Assembly (NCBI RefSeq): GCF_036336025.1
Contig: NZ_JAYKKE010000001.1
Coordinates: forward strand, 687,790 to 751,789
Source of the DNA: Stomatohabitans albus
GTDB lineage: Bacteria; Actinomycetota; Nitriliruptoria; Euzebyales; Euzebyaceae
DNA length: 64,000 nt
Direction: 5' to 3'
Below are positions 42,906 through 52,312 of this stretch, in pieces (position 1 is the stretch's first letter; every line of letters starts with the position of its first letter). Both the position numbers and the translations under genes were made by a program. The notes beneath the pieces are model-generated. The model ran no database searches. It saw only the letters and a list, made by a program, of their open reading frames with translations, and was not told where the DNA came from.

Positions 42906-45181
42906 TTGGACCTGCACGATTGATGCAAGTGAAAGCCAATTTGATTTGGCGTGCAGATGGGTCTATCTGGGCAGGATGGAAGGTCCTTGAGGAAACCTTC
43001 TCGCAAGCCATCGATGGAGATGAGTCACAACAATTACGTACCTTGAGAGCCTTTTTAGCCACAATCGATACGCCAACCCAACTCCTTGGGATCGCAAATC
43101 GAGTGAGTACGCGTGACCTCGCTGAGCGTTGTGTTACAGGCGTCAATGAAGCACATCGAGACCGGTGGCGACGCATGGCCATTGCTGATGCGGGATGGAT
43201 TATGGCTAAACGCCCGATTGTGCGTTCATCCTACGTCTTTGCCCAGATTCAAAGCCCCCAGCCTTTGGCACAATTTCGGGTTACTACGAATCCGAAGCGG
43301 GTAAGTCAAGAACTTAAAACCCTCTATCAACGCATGGCGATTGGGCTGGCAATTGCGCCACTCACCCCACCAGAGATATACGCCCTTGAAGGACGGGTCG
43401 CTGGCATTAACGCAACGGCTCCCCTCGGGGAAATTAGAGCTTTTGAAGGTGGCCAACCCCACGAACGCGTCGGCTTGCAAGACCGTCAAATCGTGAAGAT
43501 TCAACACAATAACAACGTCTTTTGGCAAGCCACAGGCATGTTGAGTTTTATGCCTGCTCAGTTTCTCTCCCCTGGTCTTGCCGCCTGGTTCCAGGCTGCC
43601 GATACGGTCAATCACCCGATGGACTGGGCAGCATTCATTACGCCTATTCCCAATGCACAAGCGCGTCATCGATGTGCCCAGCAGCGCCGACAGTTAGCCG
43701 GTCAAGAAGATGAATATGCCGGTGATCCAGCTGGAGCGCCCCCCGAACTCCAAGCCGCCCTTGAAGCCCTGGACCGTGAACAACGCGAACTTCAAGCTAA
43801 TCCGAGCGAACCAGCGTTGCTGTTGTCAATGGGGTGGACCGTTCGCCACGCCCAACCTGGAGAAGTGCTTGCCGCATTTGACCAACTAAAGGCAAACTTG
43901 GAACCGCAGGGATTTGGCATTGACCGTCCCACAGGCGGCCAACTCGATGGTCTGGTTTCATTGTGTCCGGGGGTTCGAGAGCCAATCACCTTTGGTCACT
44001 ACACACAACACCTTCTCCCACCTGATATTGCGGCTGGCCTACCCCTATCACCAGTCGGCGTGGGTGATGGACAGGGTATCCCTATTGGGATTGCGCCGAG
44101 AGGATATCAAGGGGCTTGTACTGCTGTGTTCTTGGACCCTTCGCTCGGGCCAGCTACAAACCGCTCTGGGTCGTTGGCGGTATTTGGTGCTCTTGGATCA
44201 GGTAAGTCCTATTTCATTAAACGCATGATTTTAGGGTCACTTGCCAGGGGTCATCGCGTCAGTGTCCTTGACCGCACCATTCACGGTGAATATGTGCAAT
44301 TAGCTGGTGTGAGTGGGGTGAGTACGAGAGTTGTTTCCCTGGAGGAAGACCAAGGGCTCGACCCGTTGCGTTGTCTGCCTGGCCCAGCGGGAGAGGAACT
44401 TGCTACCGCCGTATTGAGCATCATTGCCCGTGTGCCTCCAGCCGAAGCTGACGGTATCCGCTTAGCTCATGCGGTTCATCAAGTCGCCCTCCAAGGGGGT
44501 GGGCTTGGTGATGTACCCACCTACTTAGCACACGACTCAGAAACCGTACATCTTGCGCAACGTATTGACGTGATGTTGCGACAACCACTCGCCAAAGTGC
44601 TCGTTGGTACGCCAGACGTGTCTTTAAATGATGTTGACTACTTGTGTTTTCACGCCCCAGGGTTGAGTTTGCCAGACCATGATTCAACTATTCATGCACA
44701 CCTCGCCCAAGAGGTTCTGCCGGCTCAGATTATTGGTCGTGCGGTCGTACACCTTGTAACGGCAATGAGCCACTATGCCATCATGCGAAATAGGGAACGA
44801 TTTGGGGTACATGTAGTTGATGAGGCTTGGGCATTGACCTCTAGCCCGGCTGGGCTTGCGATGTTGCTTGATGCCGTTCGAGATGGGCGCAAACATAATG
44901 CGGCGCTGTGGTTGTTGAGCCAAGACCCTGCCGACATTGGTGATGACGCCCTGGCACGGTTAATGGGAACAAGGGTTGTCTTTCGTTGTGACGAGGGTGC
45001 ATTGGATAAAGCATCTGATCTTCTCGCCATTCCACGTAGCCAGTTAGCTGATATTCCAGATTTACCGACAGGATCGTGTGTGATACGTGACTTGTCAGGT
45101 CGGGTGAGTCGTGTGGATATCGGGCGAGCTGGTGACCCGGCTATTCATCGCGCACTGAATACCACCCCGTTAGGTGAATGA
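42902..45181 (+). CDS. VirB4-like secretion ATPase
   Basis: This 759-residue protein has Walker A GALGSGKSYF (about residues 429-438) and Walker B FGVHVVDEAWAL (about 633-644), followed by the RDGRKHNAALWLLSQDP segment typical of VirB4/TraC/ConE ATPases. The N-terminal part (about 1-400) is the VirB4 amino domain. These ATPases power assembly or transport in type IV secretion systems. No VirD4-type coupling ATPase is encoded in the window. Confidence 0.88.
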   Translation: MIGPARLMQVKANLIWRADGSIWAGWKVLEETFSQAIDGDESQQLRTLRAFLATIDTPTQLLGIANRVSTRDLAERCVTGVNEAHRDRWRRMAIADAGWIMAKRPIVRSSYVFAQIQSPQPLAQFRVTTNPKRVSQELKTLYQRMAIGLAIAPLTPPEIYALEGRVAGINATAPLGEIRAFEGGQPHERVGLQDRQIVKIQHNNNVFWQATGMLSFMPAQFLSPGLAAWFQAADTVNHPMDWAAFITPIPNAQARHRCAQQRRQLAGQEDEYAGDPAGAPPELQAALEALDREQRELQANPSEPALLLSMGWTVRHAQPGEVLAAFDQLKANLEPQGFGIDRPTGGQLDGLVSLCPGVREPITFGHYTQHLLPPDIAAGLPLSPVGVGDGQGIPIGIAPRGYQGACTAVFLDPSLGPATNRSGSLAVFGALGSGKSYFIKRMILGSLARGHRVSVLDRTIHGEYVQLAGVSGVSTRVVSLEEDQGLDPLRCLPGPAGEELATAVLSIIARVPPAEADGIRLAHAVHQVALQGGGLGDVPTYLAHDSETVHLAQRIDVMLRQPLAKVLVGTPDVSLNDVDYLCFHAPGLSLPDHDSTIHAHLAQEVLPAQIIGRAVVHLVTAMSHYAIMRNRERFGVHVVDEAWALTSSPAGLAMLLDAVRDGRKHNAALWLLSQDPADIGDDALARLMGTRVVFRCDEGALDKASDLLAIPRSQLADIPDLPTGSCVIRDLSGRVSRVDIGRAGDPAIHRALNTTPLGE

Positions 45182-46565
45182 CATGATCCGTCACATCCTC
45201 CTTGTGTTCGCTTGTTGTGTGTCCGTGCTGTTCACGCCACACATCGTGAGTGCCCAAAGTCAGGTACCCCAGACAGCAGCAAGTGCAAAGCCCCAGTCAA
45301 GTGAACGTCCTTCAGCCTCTCCTTCTCCGGATTCATCAGCACCCAACAGCCCGGTCATGGGTGGTAGCACAGGTATCTTCTTAAAACCAGATCCCAAACC
45401 CAGCGCCAAGAATGTTGCCGACCTGAAACCAGAACCGCGCCCATCTTCGCTGGCAAGTTCATTTTTGGGTGCTGATGATTGGTCACAATACACCTTGTCA
45501 GGGCCGCGCCCGGCATTCATTGACGGTGATCAACGCATGAGTTTGCCAGTGGCTGAACCAACGATTGAACTCGCACGGCTCTTCAATGGCCTCGCTCGAA
45601 CCATTGTGGCCTTCACCCTTTGGCTCACCGATCAAGTCGTCACCTTTGGCCTTGCCCACCACATCATTCCAATCGCTATTGCGCTGGGGAGCGGCTTACA
45701 AACCGATGTCATTGGCCCCATCCGATTAGGCGATATTGCACTGATTGTGGCAATTGGTGTGATTGCCTATCGCATACTGACGGGCCAACAGGCTCACGGG
45801 ATGCGGGATATGTTGATTGGGATTGGCGTTATTGGATTAGCTGCCATTGGAATGGCTGCACCGTCTGGGCCGATCTGTGCCAGTCTGTCTGTCGTAGGTG
45901 GGCTTAGTCGCTATTTTCTCGCGATAGCCAGTGGAGAGGGCAACACCGCACTGGTAGATATCTGCACAGCCCCCTCCGTGATGACCGCCTCAGTGGTTGC
46001 CCCCATCAAAGCGGGACTGTTCACCGCATTTGTTCAGGAACCATTTATGGCCTTGCAGTGGGGCCAACTGAGTGAGCAGTGTCGAACACTGGCCCAAGAT
46101 ATTGTCAATGCTGGATACTTCGGAGATAGTCCAGAACCACGGCACGTCATGACTTCCCACGGGTGTACCCAAGCAGCGGCATTCAATGGATCTGCAGGTA
46201 TAGACCGTGCCGTTTTCGCGGCCCTCCATCTCATAGTTGTTGCCGGTTGGAGTCTGGGCATGATAGTGCTCTTAGCCCCCTTAGTGAGTGCGCAAGGTGT
46301 AGGTGCAGTACTTATTCTGAGTGCACCGATTGTCTGGACAATAGGTGTGGTGCCATCATTTGGTCACCGGCTCCTGGGGACGTGGGTATACACCGGGTTT
46401 AAAGCGGCAAGTGCAATGGTTTTGAGTGGAGCGTTGCTCGCTCTCGTATTGAAATTCAGCACCATTATTACCCCCACTGACCAGCGGCTTGTTGCTATTG
46501 CACTACCCACGATGGTGGTGATTGGCTTAGCCGGTTTGAAATGGAAACAACGGAAGGGAGTATGA
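45174..46565 (+). CDS. VirB6-like polytopic membrane protein of the secretion cluster
   Basis: This 463-residue protein has a signal-peptide-like start (LLVFACCVSVLFTPHIVSAQ), a Pro/Ser/Ala-rich extracellular part (about 25-110), then about seven hydrophobic helices with LFNGLARTIVAFTLWLTDQV at their start and a basic KWKQRKGV end. Extracytoplasmic cysteines (about 241-327) might form disulfides. The layout suits VirB6/TrbL/ConG channel components. I saw no sequence motif that proves it. It overlaps VirB4 by 8 bases and the M23 gene by 4. Confidence 0.65.
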   Translation: MNDMIRHILLVFACCVSVLFTPHIVSAQSQVPQTAASAKPQSSERPSASPSPDSSAPNSPVMGGSTGIFLKPDPKPSAKNVADLKPEPRPSSLASSFLGADDWSQYTLSGPRPAFIDGDQRMSLPVAEPTIELARLFNGLARTIVAFTLWLTDQVVTFGLAHHIIPIAIALGSGLQTDVIGPIRLGDIALIVAIGVIAYRILTGQQAHGMRDMLIGIGVIGLAAIGMAAPSGPICASLSVVGGLSRYFLAIASGEGNTALVDICTAPSVMTASVVAPIKAGLFTAFVQEPFMALQWGQLSEQCRTLAQDIVNAGYFGDSPEPRHVMTSHGCTQAAAFNGSAGIDRAVFAALHLIVVAGWSLGMIVLLAPLVSAQGVGAVLILSAPIVWTIGVVPSFGHRLLGTWVYTGFKAASAMVLSGALLALVLKFSTIITPTDQRLVAIALPTMVVIGLAGLKWKQRKGV

Positions 46566-47188
46566 TGCACTGGCTAACTCGTGTCACGCTCATGTGGTTG
46601 GTAGCAACTGTGGCCATGGGAGCGGTGTATTGGGCCTATCACGACCATCAACAACGCACCGTCATTGCCACCCTTGCCCGATCAGCTCCCATCCCGAATG
46701 CAGCCGGTGAAGACGGTCCGCTAGCCCTATTCGATGGTCAAGCCATTCCAGGTGTTCCAGTCAATGGGTATCTCTGTCCCATTGCAGGAAGGCATCACTT
46801 CATTGACTCGTGGGGGTTCCCTCGGTCGGGTGGGCGCACCCATAAAGGCCAAGACATGTTTGGCGCGATTGGTACTCCATTGGTGGCCATGGTTGATGGC
46901 ACAATCTCAAATATGAAGGTCAATCGAGGGCTAGGCGGTACGACCTTGTGGCTGACGAGTGCCCGCGATGGATCAGCATGGTACTACGCCCATCTCAACG
47001 GTTTTGCCCCTGGTGTGCACAATGGCCTGTTTGTAAAACAGGGTCAGGTCATCGCCTTCTTAGGCAAAACGGGAAATGCCCGATATACCCCTCCACACCT
47101 GCATATCCAATATCGACCAGGCGGGCGAGGTGGCAGAGATGTAAATAACTATTCCATTCTTCGTGCCGCTTGCCCACGGTATAAGTAA
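46562..47188 (+). CDS. M23-family peptidase (VirB1-like wall hydrolase)
   Basis: This 208-residue protein has an N-terminal transmembrane/signal helix (about 5-27) and an M23/LytM domain with THKGQD (HxxxD) and HLH, the zinc-binding residues. It should cut peptidoglycan cross-links to make room for the secretion channel, as VirB1-like enzymes do. ATG at 46562 overlaps the previous stop and is preceded by GGAAGGGAG. It ends the cluster; the convergent pfkB-family gene stops 9 bases away. Confidence 0.85.
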   Translation: MMHWLTRVTLMWLVATVAMGAVYWAYHDHQQRTVIATLARSAPIPNAAGEDGPLALFDGQAIPGVPVNGYLCPIAGRHHFIDSWGFPRSGGRTHKGQDMFGAIGTPLVAMVDGTISNMKVNRGLGGTTLWLTSARDGSAWYYAHLNGFAPGVHNGLFVKQGQVIAFLGKTGNARYTPPHLHIQYRPGGRGGRDVNNYSILRAACPRYK

Positions 47189-47197
47189 GCACAAGCG

Positions 47198-48154
47198 CTA
47201 CCAAGATTTCACATCAACATACGCAGGATTAACATGTTCGGGGTTTGGTTGGGCCGATCCCGCCAGTTCAGTTGCGCTTGCCCCATACGCAATAGCAGTT
47301 GCTAAACACGCATCAAGATCAGCACCCGATTCATGCGCCATTACATAGCCAGCAACAGTAGCGTCACCAGCACCGATGGGGCTCTTTACATCGACTTTTG
47401 GCGGGCTTGCCCAGAGGGCGGTATCGGCATTCACCAATACTGCGCCAGCAGCTCCGAGGGTTACGAGCACGGTATCAACACCCTGGTTCGTGAGGTCAGT
47501 GGCCGCATTTACAATCGCTTCCATATTCCCCTGCATGGCATCGGCCTCCAACTGTGCAGCATCCATACCACTGAGTTGGGCGAGCTCATCACTGTTGGGT
47601 TTAATTAAATCGGGGGCAGACGCTGGAAAACGCTCAGCCAATGCGCCTAATGGTTCGTGCGATGTATCAACGGCAACCTTGCACCCTAAGGTCCGCAAGA
47701 CCGGAATGACATCGCTGTACCAATGAGCTGGCATACCCGTTGGTAGTGAACCTGATAGCACGATCCAACTTGCACCCAAAGCAGCTTCAACGACGAGGTC
47801 GGTAAAGGCTTGAACTTGCGCACTTGTATATGGTCCACCAAGTTCATTAAGTTTCGTTATCACTCCATCGTGTCCACAAATGGTGAGATTCATTCTCGTA
47901 GGCGCATCAACATGAACTGATGTGTATGTCAACCCCAGCTCATCTAAAAGAGATAGGAACAAGTCACCAGGTGGAGCCGGAACAATAGCACGCACATTGC
48001 GTCCAGCCTGATGAATAGCACGTGCAACGTTTACCCCCTTACCTCCGGCTTCCACGCTCACTGCGGTGATGGGTTGAATCTTCCCAGGGCTTAGGGGTTG
48101 GTCAAGCACGATCGTGCGATCAACACTCGGATTGGCCGTAACCGTAATAATCAT
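47198..48154 (-). CDS. 1-phosphofructokinase/hexose kinase (PfkB family)
   Basis: This 318-residue ribokinase-fold enzyme starts MIITVTANPSVDRTI, the FruK/LacC-type opening, and has GGKGVNVARAI and the anion-hole motif GAGDATVAGYV. It phosphorylates fructose 1-phosphate or a related sugar phosphate. AAAGGAGG precedes the ATG at 48154. No PTS genes are nearby, so the exact substrate is uncertain. Confidence 0.85.
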   Translation of the reverse strand: MIITVTANPSVDRTIVLDQPLSPGKIQPITAVSVEAGGKGVNVARAIHQAGRNVRAIVPAPPGDLFLSLLDELGLTYTSVHVDAPTRMNLTICGHDGVITKLNELGGPYTSAQVQAFTDLVVEAALGASWIVLSGSLPTGMPAHWYSDVIPVLRTLGCKVAVDTSHEPLGALAERFPASAPDLIKPNSDELAQLSGMDAAQLEADAMQGNMEAIVNAATDLTNQGVDTVLVTLGAAGAVLVNADTALWASPPKVDVKSPIGAGDATVAGYVMAHESGADLDACLATAIAYGASATELAGSAQPNPEHVNPAYVDVKSW

Positions 48155-48248
48155 ATTCTGGCCTCCTTTGAACAGGCGCCAACACGGGATAATGCAACCC
48201 TAACGCAATTTGGTGTCCAACCGGTATGAATCAGTGATACTCATCGAT

Positions 48249-48296
48249 GTGGGTAAGGCCGAGTACCCACAAGAAAACCCGGCTTAATAGCCGGGT
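48249..48296 (-). terminator. Tandem hairpins, terminator of bioB
   Basis: ACCCGGCT (48277-48284) pairs with AGCCGGGT (48289-48296), followed on the minus strand by TTTTCTTG. A second hairpin GTGGGTA/TACCCAC (48249-48270) lies just beyond. Both are downstream of bioB. Confidence 0.75.
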
Positions 48297-48363
48297 CGTG
48301 GGTCTAAGACCATTCACATTGGCTTTAGAAACCGGTAATGAACGTGGTCAGTAGGTGAGGCGG

Positions 48364-49635
48364 TTAGGCGTTGGCGGGGATTTCGGTACCTGCCCCACGC
48401 TTACGACTGGCGGGTTTGGGTGCATGCCCATCATGACCACCACAGCAACCGTCAACCTCAGCCACAACTGGCTCTGGTTCAAAGACTACTTCGAGTTCGG
48501 TTTCAAACTGAGCATCACCGCAAGACCCGGCAGAGGCACAATCGCCACAACCCCCACCACTGCCACACCCAGACGGGGCCACCGTGTGATTGCTTACCTG
48601 CTTGGGTAAGGCATCCACATCAATGGGCACGGGGTTTCCTTCGGCATCTTCGAGCACGAAGCCTGCGTCATGAATCATGCGCAGGTCGTCAGCACCGGCA
48701 GCACCCTCACTGGTCAGATAGTCACCAAGAAAAATGGAGTTGCACACCTCTAAGGCCATGGGCTGCATGGAGCGTAGGTATTCCTCACGGCCAGCGGCAG
48801 CGCGCACTTCGGTAGATGGGTTCAAGAATCGAACCATCGAATAGATACGTAAACAACGCTGTGGGGTGAGATGGTTTTCCATATCAGCCAACACAGTGCC
48901 ATCAAAGGCCAATAAGAAGTTGATAGGGATACTGTCGGCACCGATACGGTTCAACGCCATGGCGAGGTCAACGAGTTCTTCATCGGACTCACCCATACCC
49001 GCAATCATTCCTGAGCATGAATACATACCCGCACCAGCTGCCTTTGTCACTGTGTCCTGACGATCCTGGTAGGTATGGGTTGTGCAGATTTCTTCGTAAC
49101 GTTCTGGGCTGGTATTCAGGTTGTGGTTGTAGGTATCAGAGCCATACGCAGCAAGTTTGTCCGCCTGACCATCTTTCAAAAGACCCAAGCAGGTGCACAC
49201 GCGTACGCTTGGGTCAAGATCCTTAATGCCCTCAATCATCTTGCCTACACGGTCAATATCACGGTCAGTTGGTCCACGACCGCTCGCAACCAGACACACA
49301 CGCTGCGCACCACCGGCCACACCGGCTTTGGCTTGTTTAACAACCTCATCCGGTTTGAGCCAGGAGTACTTCAGCACATCAGCCGTACTATTCACACTCT
49401 GGGAACAATAGGAGCAGTCCTCAGGACATTTACCACTTTTCAGGTTAATCAAAAAGTTTGCTTTAACCCGATTATCAAAGAAATGCCGACGGATCCGGCC
49501 TGCAGCCATCACGATCGGCATTGTCATCGCATCACTTGCACGAAGAACCGCAAGTGCTTCATCACGGGTAACAGGCTCGCCATTGATTGCGCGAGTGGCC
49601 ATGTCATCTAGTTGGGCGTAGGTGAGGTCTGCCAT
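48364..49635 (-). CDS. bioB: Biotin synthase with a cysteine-rich tail
   Basis: This 423-residue radical-SAM enzyme has CPEDCSYC (C70, C74, C77) for the [4Fe-4S] cluster and the usual [2Fe-2S] ligands C114, C147 (or C149), C207 and Arg278. It converts dethiobiotin to biotin. The tail after residue 345 is unusual: it contains C357, C363, C366, C372, C397 and C398 and ends in the [11 protein letters not shown] seen in actinobacterial BioB. No other biotin genes are in the window. Confidence 0.93.
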   Translation of the reverse strand: MADLTYAQLDDMATRAINGEPVTRDEALAVLRASDAMTMPIVMAAGRIRRHFFDNRVKANFLINLKSGKCPEDCSYCSQSVNSTADVLKYSWLKPDEVVKQAKAGVAGGAQRVCLVASGRGPTDRDIDRVGKMIEGIKDLDPSVRVCTCLGLLKDGQADKLAAYGSDTYNHNLNTSPERYEEICTTHTYQDRQDTVTKAAGAGMYSCSGMIAGMGESDEELVDLAMALNRIGADSIPINFLLAFDGTVLADMENHLTPQRCLRIYSMVRFLNPSTEVRAAAGREEYLRSMQPMALEVCNSIFLGDYLTSEGAAGADDLRMIHDAGFVLEDAEGNPVPIDVDALPKQVSNHTVAPSGCGSGGGCGDCASAGSCGDAQFETELEVVFEPEPVVAEVDGCCGGHDGHAPKPASRKRGAGTEIPANA

Positions 49636-49749
49636 AACTCCCTTTCAAATAGTGATGCGAAAACTCTAGACGGATCGTTCACGTGTTAAACCTGTCTGAG
49701 GTCCTGAAACGTGAGGGCCAGTAAAGACCGTTCTTGTCCCTAAGGTTCG

Positions 49750-49809
49750 CACGATCTGTGCAGGCCAAAGGCAGTTTTATACCTATTGGGCCTGCACATA
49801 CAAATCGTG
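49750..49809. promoter_or_regulatory. Long imperfect hairpin upstream of bioB
   Basis: TGTGCAGGCC (49757-49766) and GGCCTGCACA (49789-49798) form a perfect 10-bp stem with a 22-base loop. CACGAT (49750-49755) and ATCGTG (49804-49809) extend it after small internal loops. It lies between the PrsW-like gene stop and bioB. It could be a terminator-like or regulatory RNA element; there is no T-run. Confidence 0.5.
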
Positions 49810-49832
49810 AAGGGTGTTCTGAGAAAGAATCC

Positions 49833-50699
49833 TTATGCGGACACCCCACCAAGTTCAGGGTTTGCTGAAAGTAGTTGTGGGGTTGGTGCTCGCCTCCATA
49901 CGACGATGAGGGCGATAGCGGAAATGACGTAGAAGGCCAATGCGATAGCGAGGGAAACGGGTTCTAGTGCGGCTTCTGGGACTACAGCATCAAGGGGCCA
50001 ATCAGTATTAAAGAGGAAATGAATCCCGATGGTAAAGAACAGCCACCCAAGTCCACTACGCTTCTTTTCAAAGAGGAACTGACCCATCCCCCAACCAGCA
50101 AGGCCAGTCCAAATCATGTGGGCCAAGGGGCCAACGACCAGCCGGAGGAGCCAGGAACTCAACATAGGTTGAAGGTCACTATTGGAGTCGATGAGTGCCA
50201 TATTGAGGCCATAGGAGACATTTTCGGCAAGGTCAAACCCAAATCCCACCGCCATACCAATGAGCATTGCGTGAACGGGATGTGATACCCATGCTCGTGC
50301 AAGGTAGAGCACGGCGAGTGCACAAAAGAGTTTAAAGATTTCTTCGGGTACGGCGCCACCAAGGCTCGATATCCACATCGTTGAACCAGTTAGGGTGCTG
50401 AGATTACCAACGCCAAGACCGAGGGTGATGGCAAGTCCAATCGCGTTAATAGAACCCCAAATAAATGCAGTAACGAGCACTTTCGAAGGGAGTGCGGTTC
50501 CAAATTTGGTGAATCGCAATACGAGTAAGCCGGCTACAGCCATCACAGCATAGAACACGAATGAGAGGGAAATGATCTCTGGTGAGAGACTCATCACTAG
50601 CGGCCCATATAAAAAGGCTGTCACAATTAGCCCAATAGGGGTGACAATGAGGTTAAACCACCACCAGGCATTCTTTGGTTGAATCCAAAATGATGTCAT
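49833..50699 (-). CDS. PrsW-family intramembrane metalloprotease
   Basis: This 288-residue protein has about eight hydrophobic helices with the PrsW motifs VPEEIFK (E119, E120), FDLAENVSYG (E159) and AHMIWTG (H194). PrsW-type glutamic/metal proteases cut anti-sigma factors or other membrane proteins. Its start overlaps the stop of the preceding minus-strand gene by four bases. Confidence 0.85.
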   Translation of the reverse strand: MTSFWIQPKNAWWWFNLIVTPIGLIVTAFLYGPLVMSLSPEIISLSFVFYAVMAVAGLLVLRFTKFGTALPSKVLVTAFIWGSINAIGLAITLGLGVGNLSTLTGSTMWISSLGGAVPEEIFKLFCALAVLYLARAWVSHPVHAMLIGMAVGFGFDLAENVSYGLNMALIDSNSDLQPMLSSWLLRLVVGPLAHMIWTGLAGWGMGQFLFEKKRSGLGWLFFTIGIHFLFNTDWPLDAVVPEAALEPVSLAIALAFYVISAIALIVVWRRAPTPQLLSANPELGGVSA

Positions 50700-51427
50700 G
50701 CGTGATCCACCTCTTTAGCTGTTAAACGGGCCGATTGAATGAGCGAATGAACAACGCTGTCAATAATCTGTTGGTGGTGCGAAACCTCTTGTATCAAGGC
50801 TGAATCAGAAGGGGATACGCCGACAACGAAACCGTCTTTAGCACCGTCACCCTGAACGGCAAATGCGGCGCCATAAGGAATGATAGTTCCTTGACCAGTA
50901 GCAAGAGCCGCCTTACCACCTTCGATAGTGGTGTCCGATACCTCAAACCGATCACTATCTCGATCGAATATGGCTCGGCGAACGCCTCGGCGTGCAGCAA
51001 CGTCTAACTGCTCAATGCTGTCACTGGGCATAATCGTTAGGCTCACTTCATCATCTGCTTCACCACACGACAAGGATGTCATGGTCGGGTCTTCCAGCGT
51101 TTCGCTGCAATCAACCGGAAGGGTTAGCACAAGATCATGGCTTGGTCCCTCAACCGTGATGGAATCGTTCTGTGCATGTTCAATCGTTATGGGGCCAACT
51201 TCCAGTCCCCACAAACTCAATGCCAACACCGGTGCGGCCATCGTGAGTAACGCTACACCAAGAGCCCGCCACGAACGACCCCCTTCAGCCAACACTGGAG
51301 TGATGGTCTCACCAGGTTGTACCTGGTCATTGGGTTGAGTGGCGCTCAGTTGGTGCTGCCATTGGGGGTCGTTTCCTTGGCTGCCAGGAGGGTCTGACTC
51401 GGTTGGTGGTGAAGGAGGGATAGTCAT
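50696..51427 (-). CDS. Unknown single-pass membrane protein coupled to the PrsW gene
   Basis: This 243-residue protein has a Pro/Gln-rich cytoplasmic part (about 1-50), one transmembrane helix (about 55-75) and an extracytoplasmic domain containing two cysteines (C105 and C119 region) that could form a disulfide. No known domain is recognised. I chose the ATG at 51427 (MTIPPSPPTE). Being coupled to a PrsW-like protease, it may be its substrate or partner, which is inference. Confidence 0.7.
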   Translation of the reverse strand: MTIPPSPPTESDPPGSQGNDPQWQHQLSATQPNDQVQPGETITPVLAEGGRSWRALGVALLTMAAPVLALSLWGLEVGPITIEHAQNDSITVEGPSHDLVLTLPVDCSETLEDPTMTSLSCGEADDEVSLTIMPSDSIEQLDVAARRGVRRAIFDRDSDRFEVSDTTIEGGKAALATGQGTIIPYGAAFAVQGDGAKDGFVVGVSPSDSALIQEVSHHQQIIDSVVHSLIQSARLTAKEVDHA

Positions 51428-51561
51428 AGTGAACTTTCGGTCATTCGTTTTGACATAGTGTGGCGTGAGAACCACAGGGTGACTGTATAAAAAATTATTG
51501 AGGAAACTTTAGGTCGATACCGGCTTTGGAATAGGTAGCGATATTGGCTCACAATGGGGCT

Positions 51562-52203
51562 ATGAGCAGTCATATCCAGATCCCCATTGAATTACCGGGT
51601 GGCCTTTCAATTCATCGCAGTATCGAAGGAGTGCTTGACACAAATGTTTGGCTAATCAGACAACCTTCTGGGGTTGCGGTGTTGATTGATCCGGCTGACA
51701 ACGCACCAGGTATTCAGTCGCTCATCGGTGATGATGATGTCGCATTGGTTGTAGTGACTCATCAACATGCCGACCATATTGAAGCGCTACGGGAGATTGC
51801 AAAGACTACAGAGGCCGATGTGGTGGCGGGAACTCCCGACTGTACGGCCATTGAGTTCCATACCAGTGTGCGTCCTGATCCCGTTTGGCATGGTGACCGT
51901 ATAGAGGTTGATGACATTGTGCTGGATGTGATTGGACTCGTTGGGCATACGCCAGGAGGGATAGCCCTTGCCCTCATCACAGATGGGGCGCCAGTCCATA
52001 TTTTTCCTGGAGATAGTTTGTTCCCTGGTGGTCCAGGCAAGACGCTTAACCCTGAGGATTTCCAGAGCTTGATGACCGACCTAGAGGAAAAGATTTTTGA
52101 TCAATACGGTGACGACACGGTGATTCTTCCTGGCCATGGTGAAGGCACAACACTGGGGAAGGAACGTAGCCACATTGATGAGTGGTGGGCGCGTGGCTGG
52201 TAA
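51562..52203 (+). CDS. Metallo-beta-lactamase-fold hydrolase
   Basis: This 213-residue protein has the metal-binding THQHADHIEAL (H67, H69, D71, H72), a later GHTPGG and PGHGEGT. The layout is that of glyoxalase II-like hydrolases (GloB/YcbL). Its substrate could be a thioester. Divergent from the gene at 50696-51427. Start is the ATG at 51562; an upstream TTG (51544) is less likely. Confidence 0.85.
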   Translation: MSSHIQIPIELPGGLSIHRSIEGVLDTNVWLIRQPSGVAVLIDPADNAPGIQSLIGDDDVALVVVTHQHADHIEALREIAKTTEADVVAGTPDCTAIEFHTSVRPDPVWHGDRIEVDDIVLDVIGLVGHTPGGIALALITDGAPVHIFPGDSLFPGGPGKTLNPEDFQSLMTDLEEKIFDQYGDDTVILPGHGEGTTLGKERSHIDEWWARGW

Positions 52204-52223
52204 TCCTCCACACGGGGGCGTCT

Positions 52224-52257
52224 AGGTAAGGCGCGTCAAGTGGAGACGTGCCTACCT
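52224..52257. terminator. Hairpin between convergent genes
   Basis: AGGTA-GGC-CGTC at 52224-52237 pairs with GACG-GCC-TACCT at 52245-52257, with single mismatches. It lies between the hydrolase stop and the stop of the coiled-coil protein gene, with no strong T-run. Confidence 0.45.
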
Positions 52258-52312
52258 CTACGGGGATAGATGCGTGGTATCGATGCCGCCACGCTGGGGA
52301 TAGGCTAAGGGT

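Noticed and set aside
49677-49692. parS-like word CGTTCACGTGTTAAAC upstream of bioB
   Set aside because: The palindrome is broken outside TTCACGTG; it could be some other operator but evidence is weak.
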